A stretch of DNA of 64,000 nt from Anaerolineales bacterium (GCA_020634895.1 JACKAV010000002.1:248001-312000); one strand, 5' to 3'. Positions 17,506 to 26,680 are shown, counted from the stretch's first letter. A program made the numbers and translations. Notes: generated by a model not told the origin, from the letters alone.

Positions 17506-18384
17506 ATGAAAAAAAGAATATGGCAGACCGCCGCAGTTCTATTGGCTGTAATCATTGTCATTCTGAGGTTGACAGCCAAACCTGCCCCCGACCATCCCTA
17601 CTACGCAGACGGTCTTAATTACCCGCTTGTCATCGCCCACCAAGGCGGAGACGGCGTCTGGCCCGGAGAGACCATGTTCGCATATCAGCATGCCGCAGAC
17701 CTCGGCGTAGACGTTCTCGAAATGGATATCCATATCACCGCAGACGGCGCACTGATCCTTATGCACGATGAAACCGTTGACCGCACCACCGACGGCACAG
17801 GCGAGATCGAAAGCATGACCCTCGCCCAGCTCAAGGAACTTGACGCCGCCTACGACTGGTCACCTGACGACGGCGCCACGTTCCCCTACCGCGGGCAGGG
17901 AATCACTGTGACAACTCTCGAAGAGGTCTTCAAAGCCTTTCCAGATAAACACATGACCATCGAGATCAAAAAGACAAACGCTTCCATGATAAAACCCTTC
18001 TGCGCCCTCATCCGCGAATACGATATGCAGGACAAGGTCTTGGTGGCATCCTTTTATGATGACAAACTCAAGGAATTCCGCGCCGAATGCCCCGAAGTCG
18101 CCACTTCCAGCGCCAAGAACGAGACGACCGTTTTCGTCCTGATGACCAAAGCATTTTTGGGCGGTTTTTATTCGCCAAAATTCTATTCGCTTCAAGTGCC
18201 GGAGGAATCCGGCGGAATTACCGTCATGACCCAGGGATTTGTCCGCGCGGCGCACGCCCGCAATTTAGCCGTCGAACCGTGGACCATCAACGACGAAGCC
18301 ACCATGCGCAAGTTCATCGATTGGGGCGTGGACGGAATCATCACAGATCGACCAGATATCATGATGGAAGTACTGGGAAGATAA
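17506..18384 (+). CDS. Glycerophosphodiester phosphodiesterase (GDPD), membrane-anchored
   Basis: 292 residues: an N-terminal membrane helix (about 4-21), then a GDPD TIM barrel. Active-site features are IAHQGGDGVWPGET (His45, Glu55), LEMDIHITADG (Glu72, Asp74), LMHDETVDRTTDG (His87) and EIKK. The usual HRG...PENT is changed to HQG...PGET, a variant in a subgroup. The enzyme hydrolyses glycerophosphodiesters to glycerol-3-phosphate and an alcohol, or acts on lysophospholipids. The ATG at 17506 has a GGAG ribosome binding site and is divergent from the HhH gene. Confidence 0.9.
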   Translation: MKKRIWQTAAVLLAVIIVILRLTAKPAPDHPYYADGLNYPLVIAHQGGDGVWPGETMFAYQHAADLGVDVLEMDIHITADGALILMHDETVDRTTDGTGEIESMTLAQLKELDAAYDWSPDDGATFPYRGQGITVTTLEEVFKAFPDKHMTIEIKKTNASMIKPFCALIREYDMQDKVLVASFYDDKLKEFRAECPEVATSSAKNETTVFVLMTKAFLGGFYSPKFYSLQVPEESGGITVMTQGFVRAAHARNLAVEPWTINDEATMRKFIDWGVDGIITDRPDIMMEVLGR

Positions 18385-19194
18385 ATGAGCGAATATACAG
18401 AATATATCGACAAAAACCGCAGGGAAAGAGAAGCGAGTTTTGCGTCCGATCCGTTGAGTTGGCTGAACCTTGTCGGCTTGTTCTGGCTCAAGGAAGGAAG
18501 AAACAGCTTCGGCAGCAGTCCCGAGGCGGATATTTCCCTTCCTCAATTTCCACAACCCGTTTGCGGATACTTCCAATTTGAATCCGGGCAAATCACTGTC
18601 CACGCCGAATCAGAAATGAAGATCAATGGCGGGGCATTGGTATCGCGCCCTTTGATAACCGATAGGGATGAAAAACCAGACCTGCTCGATATTGGCACTC
18701 TTGCCATGAAGATCATCGTTCGTGGAGATGCCACCCTCGTCCGCGTTTGGGATCGGGAGGCGGAACTCAAAAAGGGATTCGCCGGGTTCAATTATTTCTC
18801 CACCGACCCGAAATACAAAGTGACGGCAAAATATGTCCGTTATGATCCGCCCAAGCCGACTATTCGCGTGGAGGGAATCGGCACGGAAGTCCAAACCTTT
18901 TTCATGGGACAGGCGCAGTTCAGCTTGAACGGCGTGGAATGTACCCTTGAAGCCGAGCAAAGCGGCGACGAGTTGTTGTTCAATTTCAAAGATGAAACGA
19001 ACAACGACTCCACCTATGGCGGTGGACGCCGATTTTACCTCCCGTCACCCGAAGGCGACGAGATCATCCTCGATTTCAACCTGACCAATAACTGGCCCTG
19101 TGCCTACACCGCGTTTGCCACATGCCCGATCCCGCCAAAGGAAAATAAATTAAAAGTAAGAGTTGAAGCGGGAGAAATGAAATTCAAGGAGTAG
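18385..19194 (+). CDS. DUF1684 family protein
   Basis: 269 residues. The N-terminal LSWLNLVGLFWLKEGRNSFGSS and the C-terminal GGGRRFYLP, DFNLTNNWPCAYTAFATCPIPPKEN blocks are the hallmark motifs of DUF1684 ('W..l.gl.wL..G.n..Gs', 'aGRfl....', 'lDFN.A.nPpCaYt.yatCPlpP..N'). The function is unknown. The start codon directly follows the stop of the GDPD gene (TAAATG), so the two are likely co-translated. No signal peptide is seen. Confidence 0.9.
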   Translation: MSEYTEYIDKNRREREASFASDPLSWLNLVGLFWLKEGRNSFGSSPEADISLPQFPQPVCGYFQFESGQITVHAESEMKINGGALVSRPLITDRDEKPDLLDIGTLAMKIIVRGDATLVRVWDREAELKKGFAGFNYFSTDPKYKVTAKYVRYDPPKPTIRVEGIGTEVQTFFMGQAQFSLNGVECTLEAEQSGDELLFNFKDETNNDSTYGGGRRFYLPSPEGDEIILDFNLTNNWPCAYTAFATCPIPPKENKLKVRVEAGEMKFKE

Positions 19195-19202
19195 TGTTTT
19201 AA

Positions 19203-19240
19203 AAAAGAGTAACGAGTTGAAGTGTCTCGTTACTCTTTTG
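19203..19240. terminator. Bidirectional terminator hairpin
   Basis: AAAAGAGTAACGAG and CTCGTTACTCTTTT form a 14-base-pair stem between convergent genes (DUF1684 and nitroreductase). Confidence 0.85.
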
Positions 19241-19250
19241 GTCTGACGTT

Positions 19251-19808
19251 CTATTCCATCCAGGTCACGCGGTCTTCAAAACCAATTCGCGTGTAGGGTT
19301 CGGGCGTTACATCGGGATACCCCACATAGATAAAGCCGACGATATGCTGATCGGGAGCGAAGCCAAGAAATTCCTTCACTTTTGCATCACGCGCCCATTC
19401 ACCTGTCCGCCAGATCGCGCCAAGTCCCAGTGCGTGCGCGGCGAGCAAAATATTCTGGCAGGCGGCAGATGCAGCGGAGATATTCTCCACTTCGATAATA
19501 TTCGACTCTTCAGGAATATCCGCCCCAACGGCGATGAGCACCGGTGCGCGGAGCGGCAAGCCCCGGGGTTTCTCCAAAGCTTCGGCTGGCACATCCGGAT
19601 TCCGGTCCGCGAAAGAGGCGGCCATTACGTCACCCAATTTTTTTCGCCCATCCCCGGTCAAAACCACAAAGCGCCACGGTCGCACTTTATGATGATTGGG
19701 AGCCTGCACACCAGCCGCCAAAAGTTTTTCAATAATGTCCCGCGGCACGGCATCCGGTTTCACTTTCTTAAATGTTGTTCTTCCATGTATAGCTTCAAAA
19801 AGTTCCAT
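19251..19808 (-). CDS. Nitroreductase family protein (YdjA-like)
   Basis: 185 residues. The N-terminal 'AIHGRTTFKKVKPD' and APNHHKVRPWRFVVL match the FMN-binding pattern of the nitroreductase family, and the C-terminal GLGAIWRTGEWARD corresponds to the second FMN contact (GLG..WrtG). The short length and WRTG motif resemble E. coli YdjA. Likely an NAD(P)H-dependent flavin oxidoreductase acting as a homodimer. It stands alone, convergent with DUF1684. Confidence 0.88.
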   Translation of the reverse strand: MELFEAIHGRTTFKKVKPDAVPRDIIEKLLAAGVQAPNHHKVRPWRFVVLTGDGRKKLGDVMAASFADRNPDVPAEALEKPRGLPLRAPVLIAVGADIPEESNIIEVENISAASAACQNILLAAHALGLGAIWRTGEWARDAKVKEFLGFAPDQHIVGFIYVGYPDVTPEPYTRIGFEDRVTWME

Positions 19809-19855
19809 TGCTTCCTCCGTCCATCACAGACGCCGAAAGGTAAAATTGTCTTACC

Positions 19856-20893
19856 ATGAAAATTTTCTATTCTGAGGAACATCGCAATCATTATCCGCCT
19901 TTTGAGGTTTTCGACGGCGGCATCCGCGTGCCATATTACGAAAATCCCGACCGCATGGATCGGATTTTGACCGAGCTCAAAAAAACAGATTGGGCGGAAT
20001 TTTCAGCGCCGGAGGATTTTGGGCTTGACCCGATCCTCGCCGTACATGACCGGGACTATATCAACTTCCTCGCCTCCTGCTGGGACGAGTGGCTGGCTTC
20101 TGACCCCGAAGTTGCATCTGCGCCGGAGAAGCACGCCTTTTTGCCAGCGACATTTGCATTGCGGCGCAAGGCGCGCCCAACATCCTCATTGCGCGGACGG
20201 GGCGGCTACTACATCATGGACCTTTCCGCCTGCATCGTGGCAGGGACGTACAAAGCCGCGCTCGCCTCTGCGAATTGTGCATTGAGTGCCGCGAATTCAT
20301 CCTTCAGCCTGCATAATTCATCCTTTGCCTTGTGCAGACCGCCCGGTCACCACGCCGGGAAAGACTACGCGGGCGGATATTGTTTTATCAACAACGCGGC
20401 TGTGGCTGCCAATTGGCTTTCGCAAAAAGGAAAGACTGCCATTCTCGATATCGACTACCATGGCGGCAATGGCACACAGGATATCTTCTACGAACGCGAC
20501 GATGTCTTTACCATTTCCATTCACGGCGACCCGGACTTTGAGTATCCGCATTACGCCGGTTTCGCAGATGAGACCGGCGCTGGCAAAGGAATCGGTTTTC
20601 ACCGAAATTTTCCGCTGCCAAAAGATACCGATGACAGCGGCTATATCGCGGCGTTGGATGAGGCGCTGAATGACATCCAAATTTTTGCGCCGGAATTTTT
20701 AGTGCTATCCTTTGGCGCGGACACCTTCGACGGCGATCCGCTTGGGCTGTTCCACGTCACACGTGATGGATTTCAAAAAATAGGACAAAGGATCGCTGGA
20801 TTAAATCTGCCAACTGCCGTTATCATGGAGGGCGGTTATTCGAACGCCGCTTTAGGAGAAAACACACGTACTTTATTGGAGAATTTCAAATGA
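19856..20893 (+). CDS. Histone deacetylase-fold amidohydrolase (acetylpolyamine amidohydrolase-like)
   Basis: 345 residues. The zinc site and catalytic residues are visible: RPPGHHAG (His-His dyad), DIDYHGGNGTQ (Asp and His ligands) and FGADTFDGDPLG (Asp ligand). The 'VPYYENPDRMDRI' start and 'D..H...yi.fL' fit acetylpolyamine amidohydrolases. A peculiar stretch at about residues 141-155 (ANSSFSLHNSSFALC) is encoded by a 21-base direct repeat just before the catalytic RPPGHH and looks like an in-frame insertion. A TAAAAT at 19841-19846 sits nine bases before the ATG, suggesting a leaderless transcript. The substrate could also be acetoin-related (AcuC) or another acetylated amine. Confidence 0.88.
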   Translation: MKIFYSEEHRNHYPPFEVFDGGIRVPYYENPDRMDRILTELKKTDWAEFSAPEDFGLDPILAVHDRDYINFLASCWDEWLASDPEVASAPEKHAFLPATFALRRKARPTSSLRGRGGYYIMDLSACIVAGTYKAALASANCALSAANSSFSLHNSSFALCRPPGHHAGKDYAGGYCFINNAAVAANWLSQKGKTAILDIDYHGGNGTQDIFYERDDVFTISIHGDPDFEYPHYAGFADETGAGKGIGFHRNFPLPKDTDDSGYIAALDEALNDIQIFAPEFLVLSFGADTFDGDPLGLFHVTRDGFQKIGQRIAGLNLPTAVIMEGGYSNAALGENTRTLLENFK

Positions 20894-21654
20894 GAAAATG
20901 GCAACCGATCCTATTGATATTGACCGTTCTTCTAAGTGCCTGCGCCGCGCCTGCCCAGATTGAACCATCCCCTACTCCGCAGGATACGGCAACTCCAATT
21001 GTGGTGTATATCACCGCCACCTCGGCGCCGACGCTCACACCCACCATCACATTCACGCCTGCGCCGACAGACACGCCCGAACCGACAATTACTCCCACGC
21101 CTGAATTTACATTCCCAAGTGTGACCGTTAATAAACAGGCACACTGCCGTTACGGACCGTCGGCTGCATACCTCCACGCCGCCGATTTATATGCGGGCGA
21201 TACGGGAACCGTCCGCAATCGTGCCATGTACAGCAGTTGGTTGTACATCAAATTCGACAAGCTCAATTATTTCTGCTGGGTCGCGCCTTCTGTAGTGGAC
21301 GTTGTCGGCGATGTCAGCACGCTGGAGAAATATGAGCCCAATCTGCAATCGATCGGCAGCAATCAGTATGGTCCGCCGCAGAATGTACATGCGTCGCGCA
21401 ATGGAGACGAAGTCACCATCTCATGGGACCAGATGCAGATGACAGCCGATAAAGACCGCGGCTATCTTATTGAGGCGTTCGTCTGTCAGAACGGCGCTTA
21501 TATCTGGTGGACGTTCTCCTACCCGGATCAATTCGTCACCAGTTATAGTGTCAAAGATGAAGCGGGCTGCGCCGCGCCGTCATGGGGCAGAATTTACACA
21601 GTGGAAAAGCACGGCTTTTCGCAGCCTGCCGAAATCCCCTGGCCCCCGCCATAA
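20890..21654 (+). CDS. Lipoprotein with Thr/Pro linker and SH3-like domain
   Basis: 254 residues. A lipobox LLSAC (Cys18) is followed by a long Thr/Pro-rich spacer (to about residue 75) and a bacterial SH3-like region (QAHCRYGPSAAYLHAADLYAGDTGTV...WLYIKF). After it comes a fibronectin-like β segment (PPQNVHASRNGDEVTISWDQ). It is likely displayed on the cell surface. Its ATG overlaps the stop of the amidohydrolase gene (ATGA). Function unknown; binding to the cell envelope is inferred. Confidence 0.8.
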   Translation: MRKWQPILLILTVLLSACAAPAQIEPSPTPQDTATPIVVYITATSAPTLTPTITFTPAPTDTPEPTITPTPEFTFPSVTVNKQAHCRYGPSAAYLHAADLYAGDTGTVRNRAMYSSWLYIKFDKLNYFCWVAPSVVDVVGDVSTLEKYEPNLQSIGSNQYGPPQNVHASRNGDEVTISWDQMQMTADKDRGYLIEAFVCQNGAYIWWTFSYPDQFVTSYSVKDEAGCAAPSWGRIYTVEKHGFSQPAEIPWPPP

Positions 21655-21668
21655 TTCTGGGAATCAAA

Positions 21669-21699
21669 AACTCCTGCTTCCGCAGGAGTTTTTATTTTT
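21669..21699. terminator. Bidirectional terminator
   Basis: AACTCCTGC-TTCC-GCAGGAGTT followed by a T run; it lies between the convergent lipoprotein and receiver genes. Confidence 0.88.
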
Positions 21700-21705
21700 C
21701 CCTGG

Positions 21706-22077
21706 CTATCCGGTGGCAATACCCGCCTTCTTGAAGGCACCTTCCAAAACCTCGATCGTCACAGGTTTGATCACCATTGCCTGTGCGCCGCCACGCATCA
21801 CATGCTGGCGCGTTTCGGGCTGGTCATCGGATGTAATGATAATTACGGGCACTTTCATCAGGCGCGGCTCGCGGCGAATATATGCCAACACTTCGGTACC
21901 GTCCACGCCGGGCATGTTAATGTCCAGACAGATAAATTGCGGGACCACACTTGCCAAAACTGACATTGCAGCACTGGAACCATAGGCAACCCTCGCGGGG
22001 AGCTCCAACAAGCCGAGCATTTGTTGCAGGGCGTCCGCCGTCTGGCGGTTATCGTCAATGATCAAGCCTTCGGTCAT
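21706..22077 (-). CDS. Single-domain response regulator receiver
   Basis: 123 residues, one REC domain: GLIIDDNRQ, FICLDINMPGVDG with the phospho-acceptor Asp, IIITSDD and MVIKPV with the Lys. The ATG at 22077 overlaps by one base the TGA of a small upstream reading frame (TGATG), and GGAGG lies just before it. A TTG at 22080 is an alternative start. There is no kinase beside it. Confidence 0.88.
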   Translation of the reverse strand: MTEGLIIDDNRQTADALQQMLGLLELPARVAYGSSAAMSVLASVVPQFICLDINMPGVDGTEVLAYIRREPRLMKVPVIIITSDDQPETRQHVMRGGAQAMVIKPVTIEVLEGAFKKAGIATG

Positions 22078-22334
22078 CAATCCTCCAAAATTATCGTGTC
22101 CTTTACGGACACATCATTTCCTTTCAGTGTGGATACCGCCTCCCCAAAACAGGCATCAGCCAACAGGTCAAAGAGAGGCGAAAGCGGTTCGTCTTCGGCA
22201 AATTTCCCGGAATTCACATGGTTCCCTACACCCTGATGCAACCGTCGAAGCCATGTTGAGGTGAGTATACTCTTCCTGTTTACAGCCCGCAATGGACTCT
22301 TTGGAATTGTCATCAAACCCAAATGATAACCCAA
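22077..22334 (-). CDS. Small open reading frame coupled to the receiver gene (doubtful)
   Basis: An 85-codon frame ending exactly at the TGATG junction with the receiver gene. The last 50 residues (GKFAEDEPLSPLFDLLADACFGEAVSTLKG and onward) look like coding sequence, while the first 25 do not, so it may be the tail of a decayed larger gene or a real small protein. No family recognised. Internal start codons at 22313 are possible. The evidence is the coupling and composition only. Confidence 0.3.
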   Translation of the reverse strand: MGYHLGLMTIPKSPLRAVNRKSILTSTWLRRLHQGVGNHVNSGKFAEDEPLSPLFDLLADACFGEAVSTLKGNDVSVKDTIILED

Positions 22335-22370
22335 TAGTTGAAGGAAACGCCAACTCGTAACTTGTGGCTC

Positions 22371-23705
22371 CTACCCGATCCCATCCATTGCGGCGCCAAG
22401 ACGTTCGATGATCTCATCCACTTCATCTTCAGTGATCGAAAGCGGAGGCGAGAAAGCCAGTGTGCTTCCCAGCGGACGTGAGCGCAACCTATGCGCTTCT
22501 GCGGCTTTGAATATCTTCGCAGCAGTGGCAGGATCGGCGGTTTTGGATTCTTTATCGGACACGATCTCCACGCCGCAGACCAGACCAAGTCCGCGCACAT
22601 CGCCGACGAAGGGAAATTCTTCCAGCTTCTTCAAGCCTTCAAGCAGACGTTTCCCCAACTCACGGGCACGCTTTGGAAAATCTTCCCGTTCCATGATTTC
22701 GAGATTCTTGAGTCCCACCGCGCACGCCATGGCGTGACCAGAATATGTATATCCGTGCATGTATGCTTCTGTATCCGCCGCAGATTCCATCGTTTCGCGG
22801 ATCTCATCCGAAATTTGAATGCCGCCAAGTTGGGCGTATCCGCTTGTGATGGCTTTGGCGAACGAAAGAATATCCGGCTTGACGTTCCAATGTTTAAGCG
22901 CGAACCATTCGCCGGTCCGCCCGAAGCCGGTGATGACTTCATCCGCGATGAAGAGGATTCCATGCTTGTCACAAATTTGCCGGACGAGAGGGAAATAATC
23001 GTCGGGTGGAACGATCACGCCTCCGACGCCCATAACAGGCTCGGCGATGAAAGCGGCGACGGTGTCGGCTCCTTCGCGGAGAATGGCTTCTTCCAACTCC
23101 CGAGCCGCCGCCTGCCCGACAGTTTCCCCATCCTTCAATTGACCTTCGTAGCGATACGGATTCGGCGCAGGGATGTGGACAAATCCCTCCGGCGCGGGAC
23201 CGAACATGGTGTGATATTTTTCAAGCCCAGTAGCGAACGTGGTGGCAAGCGTCACGCCGTGATACGCACCCTTCCGCGCAATGACCTTGTACTTGCCGGG
23301 TTTGCCTTTGCGCTTCCAGTAATAACGCGCGGTCTTGAACGCGGAGTCATTCGACTCGGAACCGCCGGATGTGAAGAAGGTTGTATTCAAACCTTCGTAT
23401 GCAAAGCCCGCCAATTTATCTGCCAGTTGGGATGACGGTAGATTGGTCATGCCCGAAAAATTGGACGTGAACGCAAGCTCCTTCATTTGGTCGTAGGCGG
23501 CTTTGGCAAGCTCTTCCCTTCCATACCCCGCATTGACGTTCCACAGTCCCGCCATGCCGTCAAGGATCTTGCGTCCGTCTGTGGTGTAAAGCCACACGCC
23601 CTCACCCTTTTCGATCACCAACGGGTTGGCATGGGATTTGGGATGATAGGTTGGGTGTAGCTGATGTTTATCTTTTTCGATCCAGGTTTGGGTTTGGTCG
23701 GTCAT
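22371..23705 (-). CDS. Class III (omega) aminotransferase
   Basis: 444 residues, PLP-dependent fold type I. Seen are the FFTSGGSESNDSAFKTAR phosphate-binding block, YHGVTLATT, the Asp in FIADEVITGFGRTGEWFA, and the PLP lysine in ILSFAKAITSGYAQLGG. The overall pattern is that of pyruvate-dependent omega-aminotransferases (putrescine, taurine or β-alanine to pyruvate). Such enzymes feed amine-derived aldehydes to dehydrogenases like the ones at 46755-49651. AGGAG lies six bases before the ATG. The amine substrate cannot be decided from sequence. Confidence 0.9.
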   Translation of the reverse strand: MTDQTQTWIEKDKHQLHPTYHPKSHANPLVIEKGEGVWLYTTDGRKILDGMAGLWNVNAGYGREELAKAAYDQMKELAFTSNFSGMTNLPSSQLADKLAGFAYEGLNTTFFTSGGSESNDSAFKTARYYWKRKGKPGKYKVIARKGAYHGVTLATTFATGLEKYHTMFGPAPEGFVHIPAPNPYRYEGQLKDGETVGQAAARELEEAILREGADTVAAFIAEPVMGVGGVIVPPDDYFPLVRQICDKHGILFIADEVITGFGRTGEWFALKHWNVKPDILSFAKAITSGYAQLGGIQISDEIRETMESAADTEAYMHGYTYSGHAMACAVGLKNLEIMEREDFPKRARELGKRLLEGLKKLEEFPFVGDVRGLGLVCGVEIVSDKESKTADPATAAKIFKAAEAHRLRSRPLGSTLAFSPPLSITEDEVDEIIERLGAAMDGIG

Positions 23706-23714
23706 GGTTTCTCC

Positions 23715-23775
23715 TTATCGGTTACAGGTTCAAGGTCATAGGTTCAATGTTGCAGGTTCAAGGTTACAGGTGTCG
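23715..23775. repeat. Short tandem-like intergenic repeat
   Basis: Imperfect copies of ACAGGTTCAAGGT are spaced a few bases apart (ggttacaggttcaaggtcataggttcaatgttgcaggtt...). This low-complexity tract lies between the aminotransferase and guaB genes and resembles the repeat seen inside the GT4 gene. Confidence 0.6.
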
Positions 23776-23800
23776 CACTTAACCTGAAACTTTAAACTTT

Positions 23801-25240
23801 CTACCCCAACACTTCCACGTCATGCGGACCGGACTCTTTCAACCCTGCCCCCGTCATACGCATGAAGATCGCCTTTTCTTGAAATTCTTCGATATTGTGC
23901 GCGCCGCTGTAGCTCATCCCCGACTGCAAACCGCCGACAAGTTGAGTCAACACTTCGCGCGCCTTGCCGCGATACGGAACCGCAGCTTCCACGCCTTCGG
24001 CAACGTAATCTTCGATCTCTTCACGGGTCAGGTCGTTGCCTTCACGCTTGTTCCGTTCAATATTCGCCGCCAAAGACGCCATTCCACGCGACGCCTTGTA
24101 ACGATGTCCGCGCCGGGTCATGATCATGCCGGGACTTTCATCCGTGCCAGCCAGCATAGACCCGATCATCACCGACTGCGCACCCGCGGCAATGGCTTTG
24201 GCAACATCACCGGGGTGACGAATGCCGCCGTCCGCGATGATGGGAATGCCAGCCGAACGAGCCGCATTCGCACATTCGATCACAGCCGTCAACTGCGGGA
24301 CGCCCGAACCTGCAACCTGACGCGTGACACAGATCGAGCCGGGTCCTACGCCGACTTTTACCGAATCCACACCGGCATCGATCAGCCGCTTCGTCCCATC
24401 GGCTGTTGCGACATTCCCTCCGACGATCTGAGCCTGCGGAAAATGCTTGCGGATATTCTTCACCATGTCGATCTCGAGCTGTGAATCACCATGAGCAATA
24501 TCCACAACAATGCAATCCGCTCCGGCTTGCAAGGCAGCTTCCACGCGCCGCATTTCCCTATCACGCACACCGACCGCCGCACCGACCGCCAAACGTCCCT
24601 TTGCGTCTTTCGTCGCCTTCGGGAACTTGGTGATCTTCATAATATCCTTCAATGTCACCAAGCCGGTAATTTTGCCGTCTTTATTGACCAACGGCAGTTT
24701 TTCCACGCGATGCTCATGCAGCAAACGTTCGGCATCTTTTAATGAAGTATCAGGCGGAGCGCTCCGAACATCGCGCGTCATGATCGCTGTAACGGGTTTT
24801 TCATCATTTTCTTCGAAAAGCAAATCGCGAGTAGTAACAATCCCGACGAGTTTTTCATCCTTATCGACGATCAGGATACCGCCCGTATCCGTCTCTTCGA
24901 CCACACGCTTCACGTCGCCGACTGTGTGCTGGTTTGTCATCGTGATCGGATTTTCCACGATAAAAGACTCGGCTTTCTTCACCCGCTCGATCTGGCGAGC
25001 CTGCTCGGCGATGGTCATGAAGCGGTGGATGATCCCAATGCCGCCCTCCCGCGCCATCGTGATCGCCATCTCGCTTTCAGTCACCACATCCATATTCGCG
25101 GAAACGATCGGCGACTGCAAAAATATTTTCTTCGTCAGCGGGCTTTTTGTGGAAAGCAAACGACGCGAGTCCACCTCGGAATATTGAGGCACCAACAACA
25201 CGTCGTCATAGGTCAGCGCAACATCTTGCAAAATCTTCAT
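23801..25240 (-). CDS. guaB: IMP dehydrogenase
   Basis: 479 residues from the ATG at 25240 (MKILQDVALTYDDVLLVP), chosen for its GGGAG ribosome binding site; an upstream ATG at 25273 lies inside the promoter region. The TIM barrel is interrupted by two CBS motifs (about residues 90-205, 'ENPITMTNQHTVGDV...' and 'MTRDVRSAPPDTSL...'). The catalytic loop is GPGSICVTRQVAGSGVPQ with the nucleophilic Cys. The flap has the REGNDLTREE region. The enzyme oxidises IMP to XMP with NAD+, the first committed step to GMP. It is divergent from purB, whose promoter overlaps its own. Confidence 0.97.
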   Translation of the reverse strand: MKILQDVALTYDDVLLVPQYSEVDSRRLLSTKSPLTKKIFLQSPIVSANMDVVTESEMAITMAREGGIGIIHRFMTIAEQARQIERVKKAESFIVENPITMTNQHTVGDVKRVVEETDTGGILIVDKDEKLVGIVTTRDLLFEENDEKPVTAIMTRDVRSAPPDTSLKDAERLLHEHRVEKLPLVNKDGKITGLVTLKDIMKITKFPKATKDAKGRLAVGAAVGVRDREMRRVEAALQAGADCIVVDIAHGDSQLEIDMVKNIRKHFPQAQIVGGNVATADGTKRLIDAGVDSVKVGVGPGSICVTRQVAGSGVPQLTAVIECANAARSAGIPIIADGGIRHPGDVAKAIAAGAQSVMIGSMLAGTDESPGMIMTRRGHRYKASRGMASLAANIERNKREGNDLTREEIEDYVAEGVEAAVPYRGKAREVLTQLVGGLQSGMSYSGAHNIEEFQEKAIFMRMTGAGLKESGPHDVEVLG

Positions 25241-25275
25241 AGGAAACTCCCATCGTTCAAAATCAAATCGCACGA

Positions 25276-25310
25276 ATTATACCCATTTGTGCCCATGGGT
25301 ATTATATAAT
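25276..25310. promoter_or_regulatory. Back-to-back guaB/purB promoters on a palindrome
   Basis: ATACCCAT (25279-25286) and ATGGGTAT (25295-25302) form a perfect 8-base inverted repeat. The guaB -10 box (TATAAT, minus 25281-25276) and the purB -10 box (TATAAT, 25305-25310) lie at its two ends. One DNA-binding protein here could control both IMP branches. Its identity is unknown. Confidence 0.6.
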
Positions 25311-25318
25311 GCAAGCAG

Positions 25319-26680
25319 ATGAGTCTTCACGCGCTTTCCCCATTGGATGGACGTTACGAAAAGGAGACTTCCCCGCTGCGGGATTTCTTCTCCGAATTTG
25401 CCTATCTCCGCACCCGCGCCCGCCTCGAACTGGACTTTTTGGCTGCTCTTTCCAAAACAGGCATTATCTCAACTGAGAGTTTGTCCGGCTACAAGCCGGA
25501 CAAACAGAACTTTACAGATGAAGATGCGTTGAAGATTCAAGATTACGAAAAGACCACGCGGCATGACGTCAAAGCCATTGAATATTTTCTGCGTGAAAAG
25601 ATTCCTGCTGAATTACATCAATGGCTCCATTTCGGTCTCACTTCAGAAGATGTGAACAATATTGCCCAGGCGCTCGCCTTGCGAGAATCGCGTGACAAAG
25701 TTCTACTCCCTGCTTTAGACAACCTACTTAATTCACTTCGAGACTTCGCAAAAAAGCACCGCACCCTCCCCATGCTTGCGCGGACTCACGGTCAACCCGC
25801 CGTGCCTACCACGTTGGGGAAAGAGATCGCGGTTTATCTCGCGCGTTTACAGAAATGCCGCGTAGAAATTGCGTTGCACAAATTCGAAGGCAAGCTGACC
25901 GGCGCAGTCGGCAACTTCAACGCCATGCAAGCCGCATTTCCTGATATTGACTGGCTTTCATTTAGCAAAGAATTCGTTGAAGGGCTTGGTCTTGAAGCAA
26001 ACCTCGTCACCAATCAAATCATCCCCTACGACAATTGGAATCGCTATTTTCAGTCCCTGCAATTGACCAATGCCATTCTGATCGATTTCGCTCAAGATAT
26101 GTGGCGTTACATCAGCGATGGAATTCTCAAGCAGAAAGTTGTAGCGGGCGAAGTTGGCTCGTCCACCATGCCGCAGAAGGTCAACCCAATTGACTTTGAA
26201 AACGCGGAAGGCAATCTCGGCGTGGCAAACGCCATGCTCGGACATTACGTTCAGAAATTATCGGTCTCCAGATTGCAGCGCGACCTTTCGGACTCGACCG
26301 TCCGACGCACGTTTGGGACGGCGTTGGGACATACTTTATTGGCATGGAAGAACGCCGCCAAAGGCATGTCGCGCGTGGATGCAGATGAAGAAAAGTTACA
26401 TGAAGAGTTAAACACGCATTGGGAAGTGGTCAGCGAAGGGGCGCAGACGATTCTCCGCGCGGCAGGACGGAGCGACGCGTACGAGACGCTCAAGTCCCAG
26501 ACGAGGGGCAGCCAAATGGATGGAACCAGCTACAAGTCGTGGGTCGAGGCGCTGCAGGTAGGTGAAGAAACGCGTAGAAAGTTGGCAAGTCTGTCGCCTG
26601 AGTCGTACATCGGGCTGGCAGTCAAAATCGTGGATGAAGCGCTTCGATATTCGATAGTCGAAAATCGAAGCGTCGAATAA
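25319..26680 (+). CDS. purB: Adenylosuccinate lyase
   Basis: 453 residues with the E. coli-type N terminus LHALSPLDGRYEKET. The fumarase/aspartase signature is GSSTMPQKVNPIDFENAEGN, with catalytic Ser in the GSS loop and ARTHGQPAVPTTLG containing the catalytic His. It cleaves adenylosuccinate to AMP and SAICAR to AICAR. The ATG is eight bases after a TATAAT, so the mRNA is probably leaderless. It is followed by purA after 17 bases. Confidence 0.97.
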   Translation: MSLHALSPLDGRYEKETSPLRDFFSEFAYLRTRARLELDFLAALSKTGIISTESLSGYKPDKQNFTDEDALKIQDYEKTTRHDVKAIEYFLREKIPAELHQWLHFGLTSEDVNNIAQALALRESRDKVLLPALDNLLNSLRDFAKKHRTLPMLARTHGQPAVPTTLGKEIAVYLARLQKCRVEIALHKFEGKLTGAVGNFNAMQAAFPDIDWLSFSKEFVEGLGLEANLVTNQIIPYDNWNRYFQSLQLTNAILIDFAQDMWRYISDGILKQKVVAGEVGSSTMPQKVNPIDFENAEGNLGVANAMLGHYVQKLSVSRLQRDLSDSTVRRTFGTALGHTLLAWKNAAKGMSRVDADEEKLHEELNTHWEVVSEGAQTILRAAGRSDAYETLKSQTRGSQMDGTSYKSWVEALQVGEETRRKLASLSPESYIGLAVKIVDEALRYSIVENRSVE

